A stretch of 64,000 bases of DNA from Nelumbo lutea (lineage: Eukaryota; Streptophyta; Magnoliopsida; Proteales; Nelumbonaceae): the NCBI GenBank assembly GCA_022828595.1, contig JAKGHH010000003.1, forward strand, positions 55,603,759 to 55,667,758. Reading direction: 5' to 3'. The notes under the pieces are model-generated. The model saw nothing but the letters and a program-made list of their open reading frames with translations, ran no database searches and was not told the DNA's origin. Every line of letters starts with the position of its first letter. Positions within the stretch are counted from its first letter, which is position 1. The position numbers and the translations under genes were made by a program. Shown here piece after piece: positions 54,311 through 64,000 of the stretch.

Positions 54311-57300
54311 ATGTTGCAGACAAGATTCTCTACCATGGAAGATAGAGTCGACCAACTTGAGATTGGGTTCCACTAGGTACTGAACGAACTCAGGGATTTC
54401 AAGGTGGTCATCTCTAACCTCGCCTCTCAACAACAGTCCGGCGAGACCAGTCATCCAACAAGGGCTGACGCCTCTGCTTCTGGTAGCCAAGGAACTGGGA
54501 ATTACCCCGCCGGAAAGGTCACTAAAATCAATTTTCCCAACTATTCCGGTGGAGATCCCATTCCTTGGATTTTCAAAGCAGAGAGATTCTTCGAGTACCA
54601 TGAAACCCCTGCACACTAGCGCGTCACCATCGCCTCCATTCACCTATAAGGAGACGCTATTCTCTGGCTCCAGTGGTATCGACAAACCCATCCTCAGGTA
54701 ACTTGGGCGGAGTTCACGGAAGCTCTGTGCATCAGTTTTGGGCTGACGGCGTTCGTGGATTACGACGAACTCCTCACTCGACTAAAATAGACTGGGACGA
54801 TAGCGGACTACTAGCTCGAGTTCGAAAGAATGGCGACCAGGGTATATGGATGGCCAGAGAAGGCCTTGGTAGGGTGTTTTGTGGGAGGTCTCAGAGAAGA
54901 CATCCACTTGGAAGTGAGAGCTCTTCGACCAGCGACAGTCATGGCGGTAGTGGGTATGGCTTGCCTGCAAGAAGAGAAGATCGATAGTATGCGTAGAACC
55001 AAGAAGCTATCCTACCCGAATGTGAGGGTTCCCTAGCGGGCCGAACAACAACCCATGAAACAAGTTGGGGATTCTCAGAAGCCCATTTTGCCCAGGCCCA
55101 CTGTGCCCTTCAAACGCTTCTCGTCGGCTGAGATGCAGGCCCGACGCGAGAAGGGCCTCTGTTACAATTGTGATGACAAGTTTGGATCGGGCCATAAGTG
55201 CAGAGTCCAACGAGTGTTTCTCCTTCAGACAGAGGAAGAACCGGAAGGGACCGTCCCAGAACACGTAGAAGACTGTGAACTGATCTCGGATGAACCTAAA
55301 CTTGTTGGAGCCGAGATCTCCTTACACGCCCTCATGGGCCTCAACCCTCTTCAGTCCATGCGAGTAGAAGGAAGGTTGGTGGGCCGATCTGTGATGATCT
55401 TGATTGACAGTGGCTCTACCCCGAATTTCATCACTTGCCGATTAGCAAGGCAACTAGGTATGACTATACAACCCACTCCACTCTTTTCGATCTATGTGGC
55501 TAATGGAAGTCAACTATTATGTGATGGTGTGTGCAAGAAGGAAAAGATCCTTATACAAGGCCACTATTTCGTGGTAGATCTCCACCCATTGGATTTCTCA
55601 GGGGTTGATATTATTCTGGGAATTCATTGGTTACATGGCTTAGGGCCTACACTTTGTGATTGGGCCAAAATGACAATGGACTTTTATCAGGATGGTCAGA
55701 CTTGCCATCTACAAAGGGTGCGGCCTCCGAGTCCCCAAGGTGATACCGTAGCTTCCATGTTACGGGCCTCCAAGGATATCGGACAGCCCTTATTTATGCA
55801 CTTAGGCATGCAGCCCACAGTTCCAACTTTAAATAATCAAGGCTGTGACCAACCCATGGAAGTCCAACACGAGGCACTACGATTGATACTCGATTAGTTT
55901 GGTGATGTGTTCCAAGGAACCAAGCCAATTACCTCCACCCCGGGCCCATGACCATCAGATACCCCTCTTACCAGATTCTAAACCGGCCAATGTGAAGCCA
56001 TATAGATACCCCTATTTCCAGAAGCTAGAAATTGAGAATGCAGTAAGAGAGCTGATGAACAAGGGGCATATACAGACTAGCACCAGCCCATTTTCATCCC
56101 CTGTACTCCTAGTAAAAAAGAAAGATGGTAGTTGGCGGTTTTGTATAGATTACCAGGCCCTAAATCAGATTACATTGAATGATAAGCTCCCGATTCCCCT
56201 CATTGATGAATTGTTGGACGAGTTAGGAGAAGCACAGGTGTTCTCCAAATTTGACCTGTGATCCGGGTATCATCAGATCCGGGTTCACCAGGCCGACATC
56301 CACAAGACAACCTTCAGAACCCACGATGGCCATTATGAGTTTCTGGTTATGCCGTTTGGACTCACAAACGCCCCATCCACCTTCTAGGCCCTCATGAATG
56401 ACATTTTCAGGCCATTCTTAAGGCAATTTATTTTAGTATTCTTCGATGACATTCTGGTTTATAGCAAGGATTGGGACACCCATATGGAACATCTGACACT
56501 TACCCTCACCACTCTGAGGGAACATCAGTTACATGCCAAAATGACCAAGTGTTATTTTGGACAAAAACAGGTACAATACTTAGGCCATGTGGTTGCAGTA
56601 GGGTGGGTCATGGCAGACCCAGAAAAGATAGATGCCATCCAAAAATGGCCCAAGCTCATTACTGTAAAGGCTATCAGGAGTTTCCTTGGGCTTACCGAGT
56701 ATTATAGGCGCTTCATTAAGGGGTATGGGCTCATGGCCGCCCCTCTAACGCGTTTGTTGAAGAATGATTCTTTCGACTGGGCTGATGAGGCCCAACGGGC
56801 CTTTGAAGACAGTTTCGAGCCCTCCAGTCCTTACTCTTCTGGACTTCACCCAGCCCTTTGAGATAGAGTGCGATGCCTCAGGTGCAAGGGTAGGGGCCAT
56901 CCTGATGCTGAAGGGACAACCCATTGCTTACTTCAGCAAGGCCCTATCAGTCGCTCACTAGAACCAGTCCACTTATGTCAAGGAGATGATGGCAGTGGTA
57001 ATGGCAGTCTAGAAATGGCGAGCATACCTATTGGGACGCCAGTTTATCATAAGATCAGACCAACGAAGTTTGAAGTATATAGCAGAACAAAGAGTGCACA
57101 CCTCGAAGTAGCAAAAGTGGTTTAGTAAGTTGATGGGCTTCGACTACCGAATAGACTTTAAACCTGGGCCCGCCAACAGGGTAGCTGATGCCTTATCGCG
57201 AGTAGAGAAGCTGGCCCAACTAACTTACTCTCAGCCCAGTTTTCCCTTGTTTGAAGCTATACGGCAAGAGGCAAGGACTGACCCGCAGCTGCAGGACATT

Positions 57301-58782
57301 AGGGAAAAACGGAGGCAGGACCCTTCCCAGGTTGCAGGTTACCAAATTGTAGGACCAGACCTCTTCTTTAAGGGTAGGTTCATGATTGCTCCAAATTCCA
57401 GCCACAAAACTAAACTATTGAAGTTGTTTCATGATTCCACTTTGGGGGGACATTCAGGAGTGCTAAGGACTCTAAAAAGGCTCAGCAGCCACTACCATTG
57501 GGTAGGAACGCACAAGGACGTGCTACACTATGTATCCGAATGCCAAACCTGTCAACAGCAAAAATACTCCTCACTGTCTCCCGCGGGCCTTCTACAACCC
57601 CTCAAGATTCCAGAGCAAGTATGGGAAGACCTCTCCATGGACTTCATCACCGGACTTCCTTGTTCTTTAGGGAATGAGGTTATCATGGTAGTAGTTGACC
57701 GCCTCACCAAGTATAGCCATTCCTCTGCCCTGCCTCACCCTTACACCGCAGCAACAATGGCTGACATTTTCATACGGGACGTCGCAAAATTGCATGGGAC
57801 ACCAATATCCATTGTCTTGAACCGTGACCCTGCCTTCCTGAGTTCATTCTGGAAGGAATACTTCTGATTGCAAGTAACCCAATTGCACCCATCCACAAGT
57901 TACCACCCCCAAACGGAAGGACAGACTGAAGTTCTTACTCGGTGCTTAGAAGCCTACCTGAGATGCTCCATAGGGGAGAAGCCCAAACAGTGGGTCCACT
58001 GGCTTCCGTGGGCAAAATACTGGTACAACACGACTTATCAGTCAACGGCAGGAATGACACCCTTCAAGGCTCTATATGGCAGAGAACCTTCTCCCATATT
58101 ACCTTATGAATTTGGGTCCGCTAAGGTGGCAGAAGTAGAGACTCGCCTACTGGAAAGAGACGAGATCCTTAGACTGCTCAAGGCCAATTTGATTAAAGCC
58201 CAGCAACGGATGAAGGTCTATTATGACTCTCACCACCGCCCACTAGAGTTTTAGGTAGGTGATTTTGCCTACCTTAAGCTCCAACCTTACCGCCAGGTCT
58301 CAGTGATGAGACGGGCTTGGCACAAGCTAGCTTCCAGATATTATGGGCCCTATAAGGTGCTGGGGAGAGTGGGCCTTGTTGCTTACAGATTGGACCTCCC
58401 TGCTACTTCGAAGCTTCACCCAGTGTTTCACATCTCACTTCTCCGAAAAGCTGTGGGGAATCATACCCCTATCTCACGCAACTTACCCCAATTTACAGAG
58501 GAAGGGGACATTTACACGGAGCCTATCAAGATTGTGGATTTCCGATAGGTTCGGCGAGGAAGGCAGGTTGTGCCAGAAGCCAAGGTTGAATGGGCCAGAC
58601 TGCCTCCAGAAGAGGCCACTTGGGAACCTTATCTAAGGTTGAATGAGAGGTTTCCCAACCTATACCTTGAGGGCAACGCCAATGCTAAGGGGGGAGGAAC
58701 TGTTGAGACCCAAACACTCATTCTAGAACCCACTAGGGGAGTGGAGCAGGCCACCACCTATCAGCCATTCACAAGGAGATAG
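54311..58782 (+). pseudogene. Gypsy gag-pol polyprotein, broken by 15 stops and two visible frameshifts
   Basis: Start MLQTRFSTMEDRVDQLE (54311). Gag contains INFPNYSGGDPIPWIFKAERFF and ATRVYGWPEKALVGCFVGGL. The knuckle CYNCDDKFGSGHKC and protease LIDSGSTPNFI lie in 55055-55897. RT follows: SPFSSPVLLVKKKDGSWRFC, FDL-stop-[28 protein letters not shown]. Then come RNase H (IECDASGARVGAIL), integrase (HHCC region with GGHSGVLRTLKR and CQTCQQQK, then MDFITGLP) and a chromodomain-like tail (VPEAKVEWARLPPEEATWEPY). Frame changes occur near 55905-55935 and 56800-56825. Stops are at 54374, 54617, 54647, 54788, 54812, 55034, 55895, 56259, 56385, 56959, 57010, 57109, 57865, 58252 and 58546: 12 TAG, 2 TGA, 1 TAA. 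Confidence 0.9.
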
Positions 58783-59095
58783 AGAAGACAGGCGACAGAG
58801 CCTCACAATTAGTTACACTCGGAGTTGGTTACTCTGCCACCAGAGGATATTCCATCCATGTTATCTACCATAGTTAGTTACCCAGGAATCAGAGTATATT
58901 CCCTCTGATATTACACCTGTAGGCCAGTTATATAAGGCCATCATCATATAATGAAAGCAACGAATGATTCTCCTTAATTTTTCTTCTCCCTGAGTCTAGT
59001 TTATTGCTTCCTTCTCCTCTCTTTTCTCTCCATCTTCTGTTTCAGGAGGTCAAGCCCCCCTCGAAGAGGCTTCTGAGGTGAGCAGAAACTCACCA
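58701..59095 (+). repeat. 3' LTR of the gypsy element
   Basis: 395 bp. One-base length difference from the 5' LTR (CACTAGGGG against CACTGGGG) plus scattered transitions. Confidence 0.93.
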
Positions 59096-59100
59096 AAAAG

Positions 59101-59735
59101 ACTCACAAGGCAAATCTTAATCATCTAGCCTCTGAAAGTTCTCAAAAGTTGACAACCATATCAAGAATAAATTCATACACATTCTGAAGCCTCTTAAATC
59201 GGTTCACATCAAGACAAGTGTAACAAGGCCCTCTTTTTTTTTTTTTTTATGAGATTATATGGGTACAGAATACAAAAATGGGAACGTAGGCATTGATCAA
59301 CAGTCAGTTTCAAATTGGATAAGTGAATTTGATCTGGCCAAATTTTAAGTACCTCATGAACTCAAAATTAAAAACCTGAAGAACATTCAACACTATACAG
59401 CAGTAAGACTAAAGTGTCTGTTCAGTATTTCAAAATAAGCAGGTGCAATGGCTAAAATAATAGTAGATGAGCCATTTCTGCACCCCAAAAAAAATTACAG
59501 AAAGACCTTTTCCAGGATAACTTCCCAGACTTTCAGACTGGATCCAATCCTAAAAGAGCTACCCAACCATTAACAGCACTGCAAAACTGAACTTACAAGG
59601 AGGGAACATCTCATCCAATTGCATGAATGTGGGAACAGAAAGGAATACTCGAATAGATCCATTATTTTCATGCATAAGCTGATGGAATCAGCAGGTATTC
59701 AGCATTTATGAACCAAAGAATCCCAATTAGAAAGA
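59101..59735 (-). other. Probable 3' UTR and downstream region of the CHR8-like gene
   Basis: No coding frame. The minus strand from 59735 downward is the region after the CHR8 stop codon. A poly(T) tract on the plus strand at about 59232-59248 may mark an old retroposon tail. It separates the CHR8-like gene from the gypsy element by about 640 bp. Confidence 0.4.
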
Positions 59736-60425
59736 TCATTGTTGATATTCTGGCTTTAGAACCCACGAAGATCCATTTGGATTTTTCTCTAATGTAGCTA
59801 TTTCCTTTAAAAGATTCTTAAATAGGGCTAGATCCTTGTAGGGTATCCTGTCCTTGAAATGCTCTACTATAGTGGATGAAGTGGTACTTCCACCTCTTTG
59901 CTGTATAAATGTACATATCTGGCGGATCAATATCTCAGGTTGCACTGCAGCAAGCTTGCTAGAAGGTCTAGAACTAGAAGGCCCACTATCTGATAGATGC
60001 TGTGTGTTGTTACTAGAACCAGAGACCAAACCAAACTGATGTTCCAGACCATCATTGACTGCTTTTTCTTGATTTCCTCGGATCTTAGCCAGTAGATCAA
60101 CTGAAGATAAAGCCTTACCTGCAGATGATCCAGCTGCAAAACCATTTATCCTGCTTTCCCCACTGCCAGAAGTCCCTTCTGAAGATCTGGAGTTGACCAA
60201 TTGGGAGTTCAAGGTTGAGCCAAACCTCTTGCGGGCTTCTGGTGGGCCACCAGCAGCACCTGATCTCCCAGTCCATGTTGGAACTGATATACTGTCTTTA
60301 CTCCGGAGCATCCTTGATTTACGTAGAGCTTCAGCTGCCCTTTGTGCAACTTGGGAAGCTTTCTCTTCAAGCCTCATCTTCTCCTCATCATTGGCATTCA
60401 TTATCACATCATGGTTCACAGCACT
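59736..60425 (-). CDS. CHR8/CSB-like ATPase, last coding exon
   Basis: Encodes the C-terminal 229 residues and the stop. It starts SAVNHDVIMNANDEEKMRLE after a TTCAG acceptor, phase 0. It carries a basic, Ser-rich linker with SISVPTWTGRSGAAG (conserved among plant CSB homologues) and ends with a winged-helix-like segment (IRQICTFIQQRGGSTTSSTI...FKDRIPYKDLALFKNLLKEI...WVLKPEYQQ), as in the C-terminus of CSB/ERCC6. In CSB this end takes part in recruitment to stalled RNA polymerase II. Function here is by family. Confidence 0.92.
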   Translation of the reverse strand, partial: SAVNHDVIMNANDEEKMRLEEKASQVAQRAAEALRKSRMLRSKDSISVPTWTGRSGAAGGPPEARKRFGSTLNSQLVNSRSSEGTSGSGESRINGFAAGSSAGKALSSVDLLAKIRGNQEKAVNDGLEHQFGLVSGSSNNTQHLSDSGPSSSRPSSKLAAVQPEILIRQICTFIQQRGGSTTSSTIVEHFKDRIPYKDLALFKNLLKEIATLEKNPNGSSWVLKPEYQQ

Positions 60426-60549
60426 CTGAAGAAGGCAGAAGATGCAGAATGTCCTTAGTGAGCATAAAAGAAGATTATATGTATAATGAAAATACATCAT
60501 AGAGTATCATTAGCTGACAAAGGAAACTATAAATGACGTGGAAACTTAC

Positions 60550-61020
60550 ATGTATCCCATGAGCATCAAAAAGACTCCTCAGCACACTTGTTTCTTCATC
60601 TACTTCACCATCACTTTGATCAATTTTTTCTTTCCCTTTTCTTGGGGATGGTCCATTTGCCGAGTTGTTTGCTCTGTCAACTGCAGCATCATCAGTAAAA
60701 GCTTCTGCTGCATTGGGAGTTCTCTGTTTATCCTGATTATCTTTATGAATGCCAAGAATATTTACATCCCCAGATAACTGACTAAAAATATTGGATGTTT
60801 CAGTGGTACCATTCTCCTCGTGATCTTGCAAAGTAAATAAATCCTTCATATCTCTTGCTTTGAAGAACCTTCTCTGCTGTGGGTTCTTCAGTATCTTATT
60901 GGTCAAAAAATGTTTGTAAATCTGCCTATGATATACCTTTTCCTCTATGGTTCCACGAGTAATCAATCTATAGACTGTTACATCTTTCGTCTGCCCAATC
61001 CGCCAAGCTCGTTCTCTTGC
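60550..61020 (-). CDS. CHR8/CSB-like ATPase, penultimate coding exon
   Basis: 157 codons, phase 0 at both ends (CAG acceptor at 61021-61023, GTAAGT donor 60544-60549). It begins [20 protein letters not shown], the final helicase motif VI (Q-x-x-x-R-x-x-R-x-G-Q with the MQ of the previous exon), then [19 protein letters not shown] and [13 protein letters not shown]. The rest is an acidic, low-complexity segment ending SLFDAHGIH. The upstream intron is only 92 bp. Confidence 0.93.
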
Positions 61021-61112
61021 CTGCTTCATGCAAAAATTTCGTTAGCTTATATGCACTTGTTTCTGTGCTTGTGGGTAAATAGAACACAAAATGCACAACC
61101 AGCTTAGTATAC

Positions 61113-62593
61113 CTGCATGTCTGTAGAAGGGTTCCAATCAGGATCAAATATGATAACCCTGTTAGCACCAGTCAGATTTGTTCCCAAACCACCAACTTTA
61201 GTTGTTAAAATGAATATAAATACACCGTTTGAGTTATTGAATTCATCTATCAAGGCCATCCTCTGTTTCACAGGAGTAAGCCCATCCATTCGACGGTAGC
61301 TATAGCCACCAGAAATCAAGAAATTCTCAAGAATGTCAAGCATTTGCTGGGTCTGGGTAAAAAGTAGAACGCGGTGACCCTGGTCCTTCCAGACTTTAAG
61401 CACTTGGGATACAACTTTCATTTTTCCACTGCGCTCTGGATTGCCATAATCCGGATTGCGGGATGAATGCTCTCTCTCAAGCAGATCAGGATGGTTGCAA
61501 ATCTTGCGCATGACATCAATTCCATACAGAGAATTCCTACTGCCATCAAAAATTTGTTCAACCTCAGAACTTGCAAGAAATGCCCGGTATACAGATCGCT
61601 GCTCTGCAGTGAGGCTACAAAAGAGAACATGCTCAGTTTTCTTTGGAAGATGAGCATTAACATCAACTTTCATACGCCTGAGAAGGTAAGGCATGATCAG
61701 GTCACGTAGGACAACTGCACACCTATAAGCTGTGGATACCTGTAATGGTGTAGCATTTGCATAACCACCAACTGAAATGGGAACTGCAAATTCTGCCTCA
61801 AATACGGGTAAGACTCCCAACTTTCCAGGAAATACAAAATCAAACAATGACCACAGCTCTGCCAACTTGTTCTGGATTGGTGCACCTGTCATTATTATAC
61901 GATGCACTGTTTGCAGCTGTTTGCAAACTAGAGTAATCTCTGCATTTGGGTTCCGGATCCGATGTCCTTCATCAAGTACTGCATAACCCCATTCCACATC
62001 AAGCAGTTTTTCCCCAAGCAGTCGGAGCTGTTCATAAGTGGTAATGAGCAATCCAGATTCTGACCCCAAAACACGTTCTATCAAGAAATCCCACTTTTTG
62101 GTAGATTTGGTTAGCAGAGGCATCTCATTATCACTGTCAGGTGAGCCTTCGCTTGCTTCACCAGTTTTATCAGAATTCACCCGTTTCTTTTTCTTAATAG
62201 GAACCTGAGCAGAATCATGTAGTATTTCAACACGAAAGCTTGGGTACCACTTTTTTACTTCCCTCCTCCACTGATGTAAGAGGGTAACGGGGCAGATAAC
62301 AATGCTGGGTTTATACATCTTGCTGAAATGCAAAGCTCCAAGGAATGATATGACCTGAATGGTCTTTCCAAGACCCATTTCATCTCCAATAATTCCACCT
62401 GCTCTTTGGCAATGCAGTTCCCATAGCCACTGCACTCCCACTTTTTGATAGTCAAAGAGTTTGCTGAAAATAGCTTCTGGGATCTTCATCCCTCCTTCAA
62501 GCATGACAGAAGGAGGTTCTCTGTCATCATCTTCAACATCTTGATTCTCTTCCTCATAATCAGAAGTCACAAAGCTATCCCTTTGATCATCTT
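61113..62593 (-). CDS. CHR8/CSB-like SWI2/SNF2 ATPase, main helicase exon
   Basis: A 1,481-bp exon carrying nearly the whole Snf2 ATPase. In order: LFDYQKVGVQWLWELH (Q-motif region), GDEMGLGKTIQ (Walker A, motif I), ICPVTLLHQWRRE (Ia), DEGHRIRN (Walker B, motif II), IMTGAPIQNKLAELWSLFDF (III), KICNHPDLLE, VLLFTQTQQMLDIL (IV), YRRMDGLT, TTKVGGLGTNLTGANRVI (V) and DPDWNPSTDMQ. Motif VI continues in the next exon. The acceptor is TTTCAG (62594-62599 on the plus strand, reversed), entering at phase 1. The closest family is CSB/ERCC6 (CHR8 in Arabidopsis), which acts in transcription-coupled repair and chromatin remodelling in the nucleus. About 370 N-terminal residues expected from the family are not in the window. 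Confidence 0.95.
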
Positions 62594-64000
62594 CTGAAAG
62601 GTCAATAATAAATGGAAATTAGAAGATTCAAGTACATAAAAAATAAGGGAAGTGATTTAATGGTTCAGTTTCAATCAAAAGATGCAGACAATGAGAGGTT
62701 TCTCTAGGAGGAGGTTACTAAAGTCAATTTCCAGAAGGATAAGATGAATCTGAAAGTGCCAACAAGATGATGGATAAATTGAAATTAGTTGCTGAGCTTT
62801 GGAATTTTCAAAATTTTCAGCTAGAGTGGTGTTACACAATAAATATATTACATATTTGAGATTTTGAAATACTATTTCATTTTTAAACTCAATCTTCTGG
62901 TCTGATGGATCCTGAAGGAGGGTGAAGACCAAGACAATATGACTTGCCAAAACCCAGGCATCCTAGCAGTGGAATCACTGCAGAGGCCATGAGCAGGTTG
63001 CTTGAGCAAACCAAGAAAATTTTAGCTTAGTCGAGTTATCAAAAAAAAAAAAAAAAAACGCTTAGTGCAAGATCTAGGCAGCTTGCCCAGATGCACCTAC
63101 CTCGGCAAGAATACAAAAAATGGTGTCATATGTATTTTACAAGTAATGTGTGCCATAGATAAAAATCTCAGATAAAATCAATAAATTTTGACATCTTGCT
63201 TTTGGTTTTACATACCTTCATATCCCAATAAAACATCAATGAAGGAAATATTCTTTTTAACTGATAGATGCATTGTTAAACAATGAAGAAACAACATTTA
63301 TAGTGATTACTTTAGGAAATAAAATTGCTTTCCTGTTTCTTTTTTTTTTTTTTTGAGGGGTGGGGTGGGGTGGTGGGGGTGGGTTAAGCAAAGAAGCTGT
63401 GCTTTGTAAGTGATCAGTTTAAGTTGGTGTCATGATATGGTCCTAGATCTTGAGTAAGGCAAATCTCAACAGATCAATAGTAGTAGATAGAAAGATAGTG
63501 ATAGAGATAGAGAGAGAAGAGATAAAGTATATTTCATTAAAATTAACAAAAAGAAAAAGAAACCCTTGTACAACTAGAGGCTGTGGACAGGGAATTTCAT
63601 GAACAAAAATACCCTGTGTTTACAAAAAGATTTTCATAAAAAGAAAATGTACTGTGATTAGTTCTATTAAAACTTCTGTATGCTGCTTCCCAGCAATGTA
63701 GTTTGACCCATATTTTCTGCCATACATGATGCATCCTCAGCTTAACAACCTTTCCTCTGAAACATCCTTGAGTTCTTCCTGCCAATGACCCAAAACACTA
63801 CCCCTGGAATCACATGCTATATGATTTTTTCCTTTCTCACCCAAACCTTGCAGATAGCAACCCTTCAAGAATAACTCCACAGATTCAGGACAGCATCCCT
63901 TAAAAGCAAAGAGCATAAAAACTTTTGTCCAAATGTTATCCTGCACTGTAACAGCAAGTGGTAAAATAAAGCCACCTTAGCTGTATGAAACACAAATGTA
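62594..64000 (-). other. Intron of the CHR8-like gene, no exon recognised
   Basis: The next upstream exon was not found in the remaining 1.4 kb. It contains an A18 tract near 63041-63058, a G-rich GGGTGGGG run at 63358-63384 after a T tract, a GATA/GAGA microsatellite at about 63489-63520, and minus-strand frames of 62-91 codons without family resemblance. Minus-strand sequence ending in the A-rich end near 63530-63560 may be a retroposon. Confidence 0.45.

Larger units (their letters stand above)
53885..59095 (+). mobile_element. Ty3/gypsy LTR retrotransposon, chromovirus-like, full length but inactive
   Basis: 5.2 kb with LTRs of 394 and 395 bp, starting TGTTGAGACCCAAACACT and ending CACTA / CACCA. 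It is flanked by the 5-bp duplication AAAAG (53880-53884 and 59096-59100). The primer-binding site TGGTATTAGAGCCA (tRNA-Met type) begins at 54282 and the polypurine tract AAGGGGGGAGGA lies before 58701. The order protease, RT, RNase H, integrase is that of gypsy. The LTRs differ at roughly 30 sites by eye, mostly transitions, so the insertion is clearly older than the gag-protease element. The compact size and a chromodomain-like end suggest a Reina-type chromovirus; this is inference. Confidence 0.93.

Noticed and set aside
61117..62455. Plus-strand frames of 60-80 codons and minus-strand frames in other phases over the CHR8-like exon
   Set aside because: Shadows of the conserved Snf2 ATPase reading.
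62675..63946. Minus-strand frames as an upstream CHR8 exon
   Set aside because: None shows the charged N-terminal motifs of plant CSB homologues and none ends in a suitable phase-matched donor that I can identify.
1..64000. CRISPR arrays, bacterial operons, riboswitches, prophage
   Set aside because: The sequence is plant nuclear DNA; the direct repeats found are transposon duplications, LTRs or tandem repeats without regular spacers.

Overview
This is a stretch of plant (angiosperm, most likely dicot or early-diverging eudicot) nuclear DNA. The grounds are two intron-containing genes with clear plant orthologues, very AT-rich intergenic DNA, and a typical plant set of transposable elements: Ty1/copia, Ty3/gypsy, L1-type LINEs with an RNase H domain, Au SINE, MULE, hAT and Tourist-like MITEs. 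The species cannot be named from the sequence alone.

Layout. Bases 1 to about 27,500 are gene-poor. They hold decayed transposons (a LINE fragment, a MULE transposase fragment), two related MULE-type MITEs with 9-bp target duplications, hAT and Tourist-like MITEs, foldback repeats, a 4-copy tandem repeat and microsatellites. I see no intact host gene there. From 28,362 to 52,746 (+) lies a NECAP-like gene (adaptin-ear-binding, clathrin endocytosis) of three coding exons and 280 residues. Its first intron is about 21.8 kb and is filled with nested transposons: a hAT element, an Au SINE, a young gag-protease-only LTR element (antisense), and an L1-type LINE that is itself interrupted by a copia element. 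From 53,885 to 59,095 (+) is a full-length but inactivated Ty3/gypsy chromovirus-like element between the two genes. From 59,736 to 62,593 (-) are the last three coding exons of a CSB/ERCC6-type SWI2/SNF2 ATPase (CHR8-like). Its N-terminal exons lie beyond the window. The two host genes converge.

How it fits together. The window records successive insertions. Target-site duplications give the order for several of them: old LINE remnants received the gag-protease element; a LINE with a 17-bp duplication received the copia element with a 5-bp duplication. The gag-protease element is the youngest LTR insertion (3 differences in 448 bp between its LTRs).

Most notable observations: (1) a compact non-autonomous LTR element encoding one Gag-protease-plus-extension frame of about 809 codons, broken only by one amber codon; (2) premature stops in the gypsy element that are overwhelmingly CAG-to-TAG or CGA-to-TGA, as expected from deamination of CHG and CG methylation; (3) patchwork filler DNA inside the LINE carrying the terminal bases of the copia LTR; (4) a perfect 30-bp palindrome in a MULE-MITE. 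All database and alignment tests remain to be done. Everything here comes from reading the sequence.
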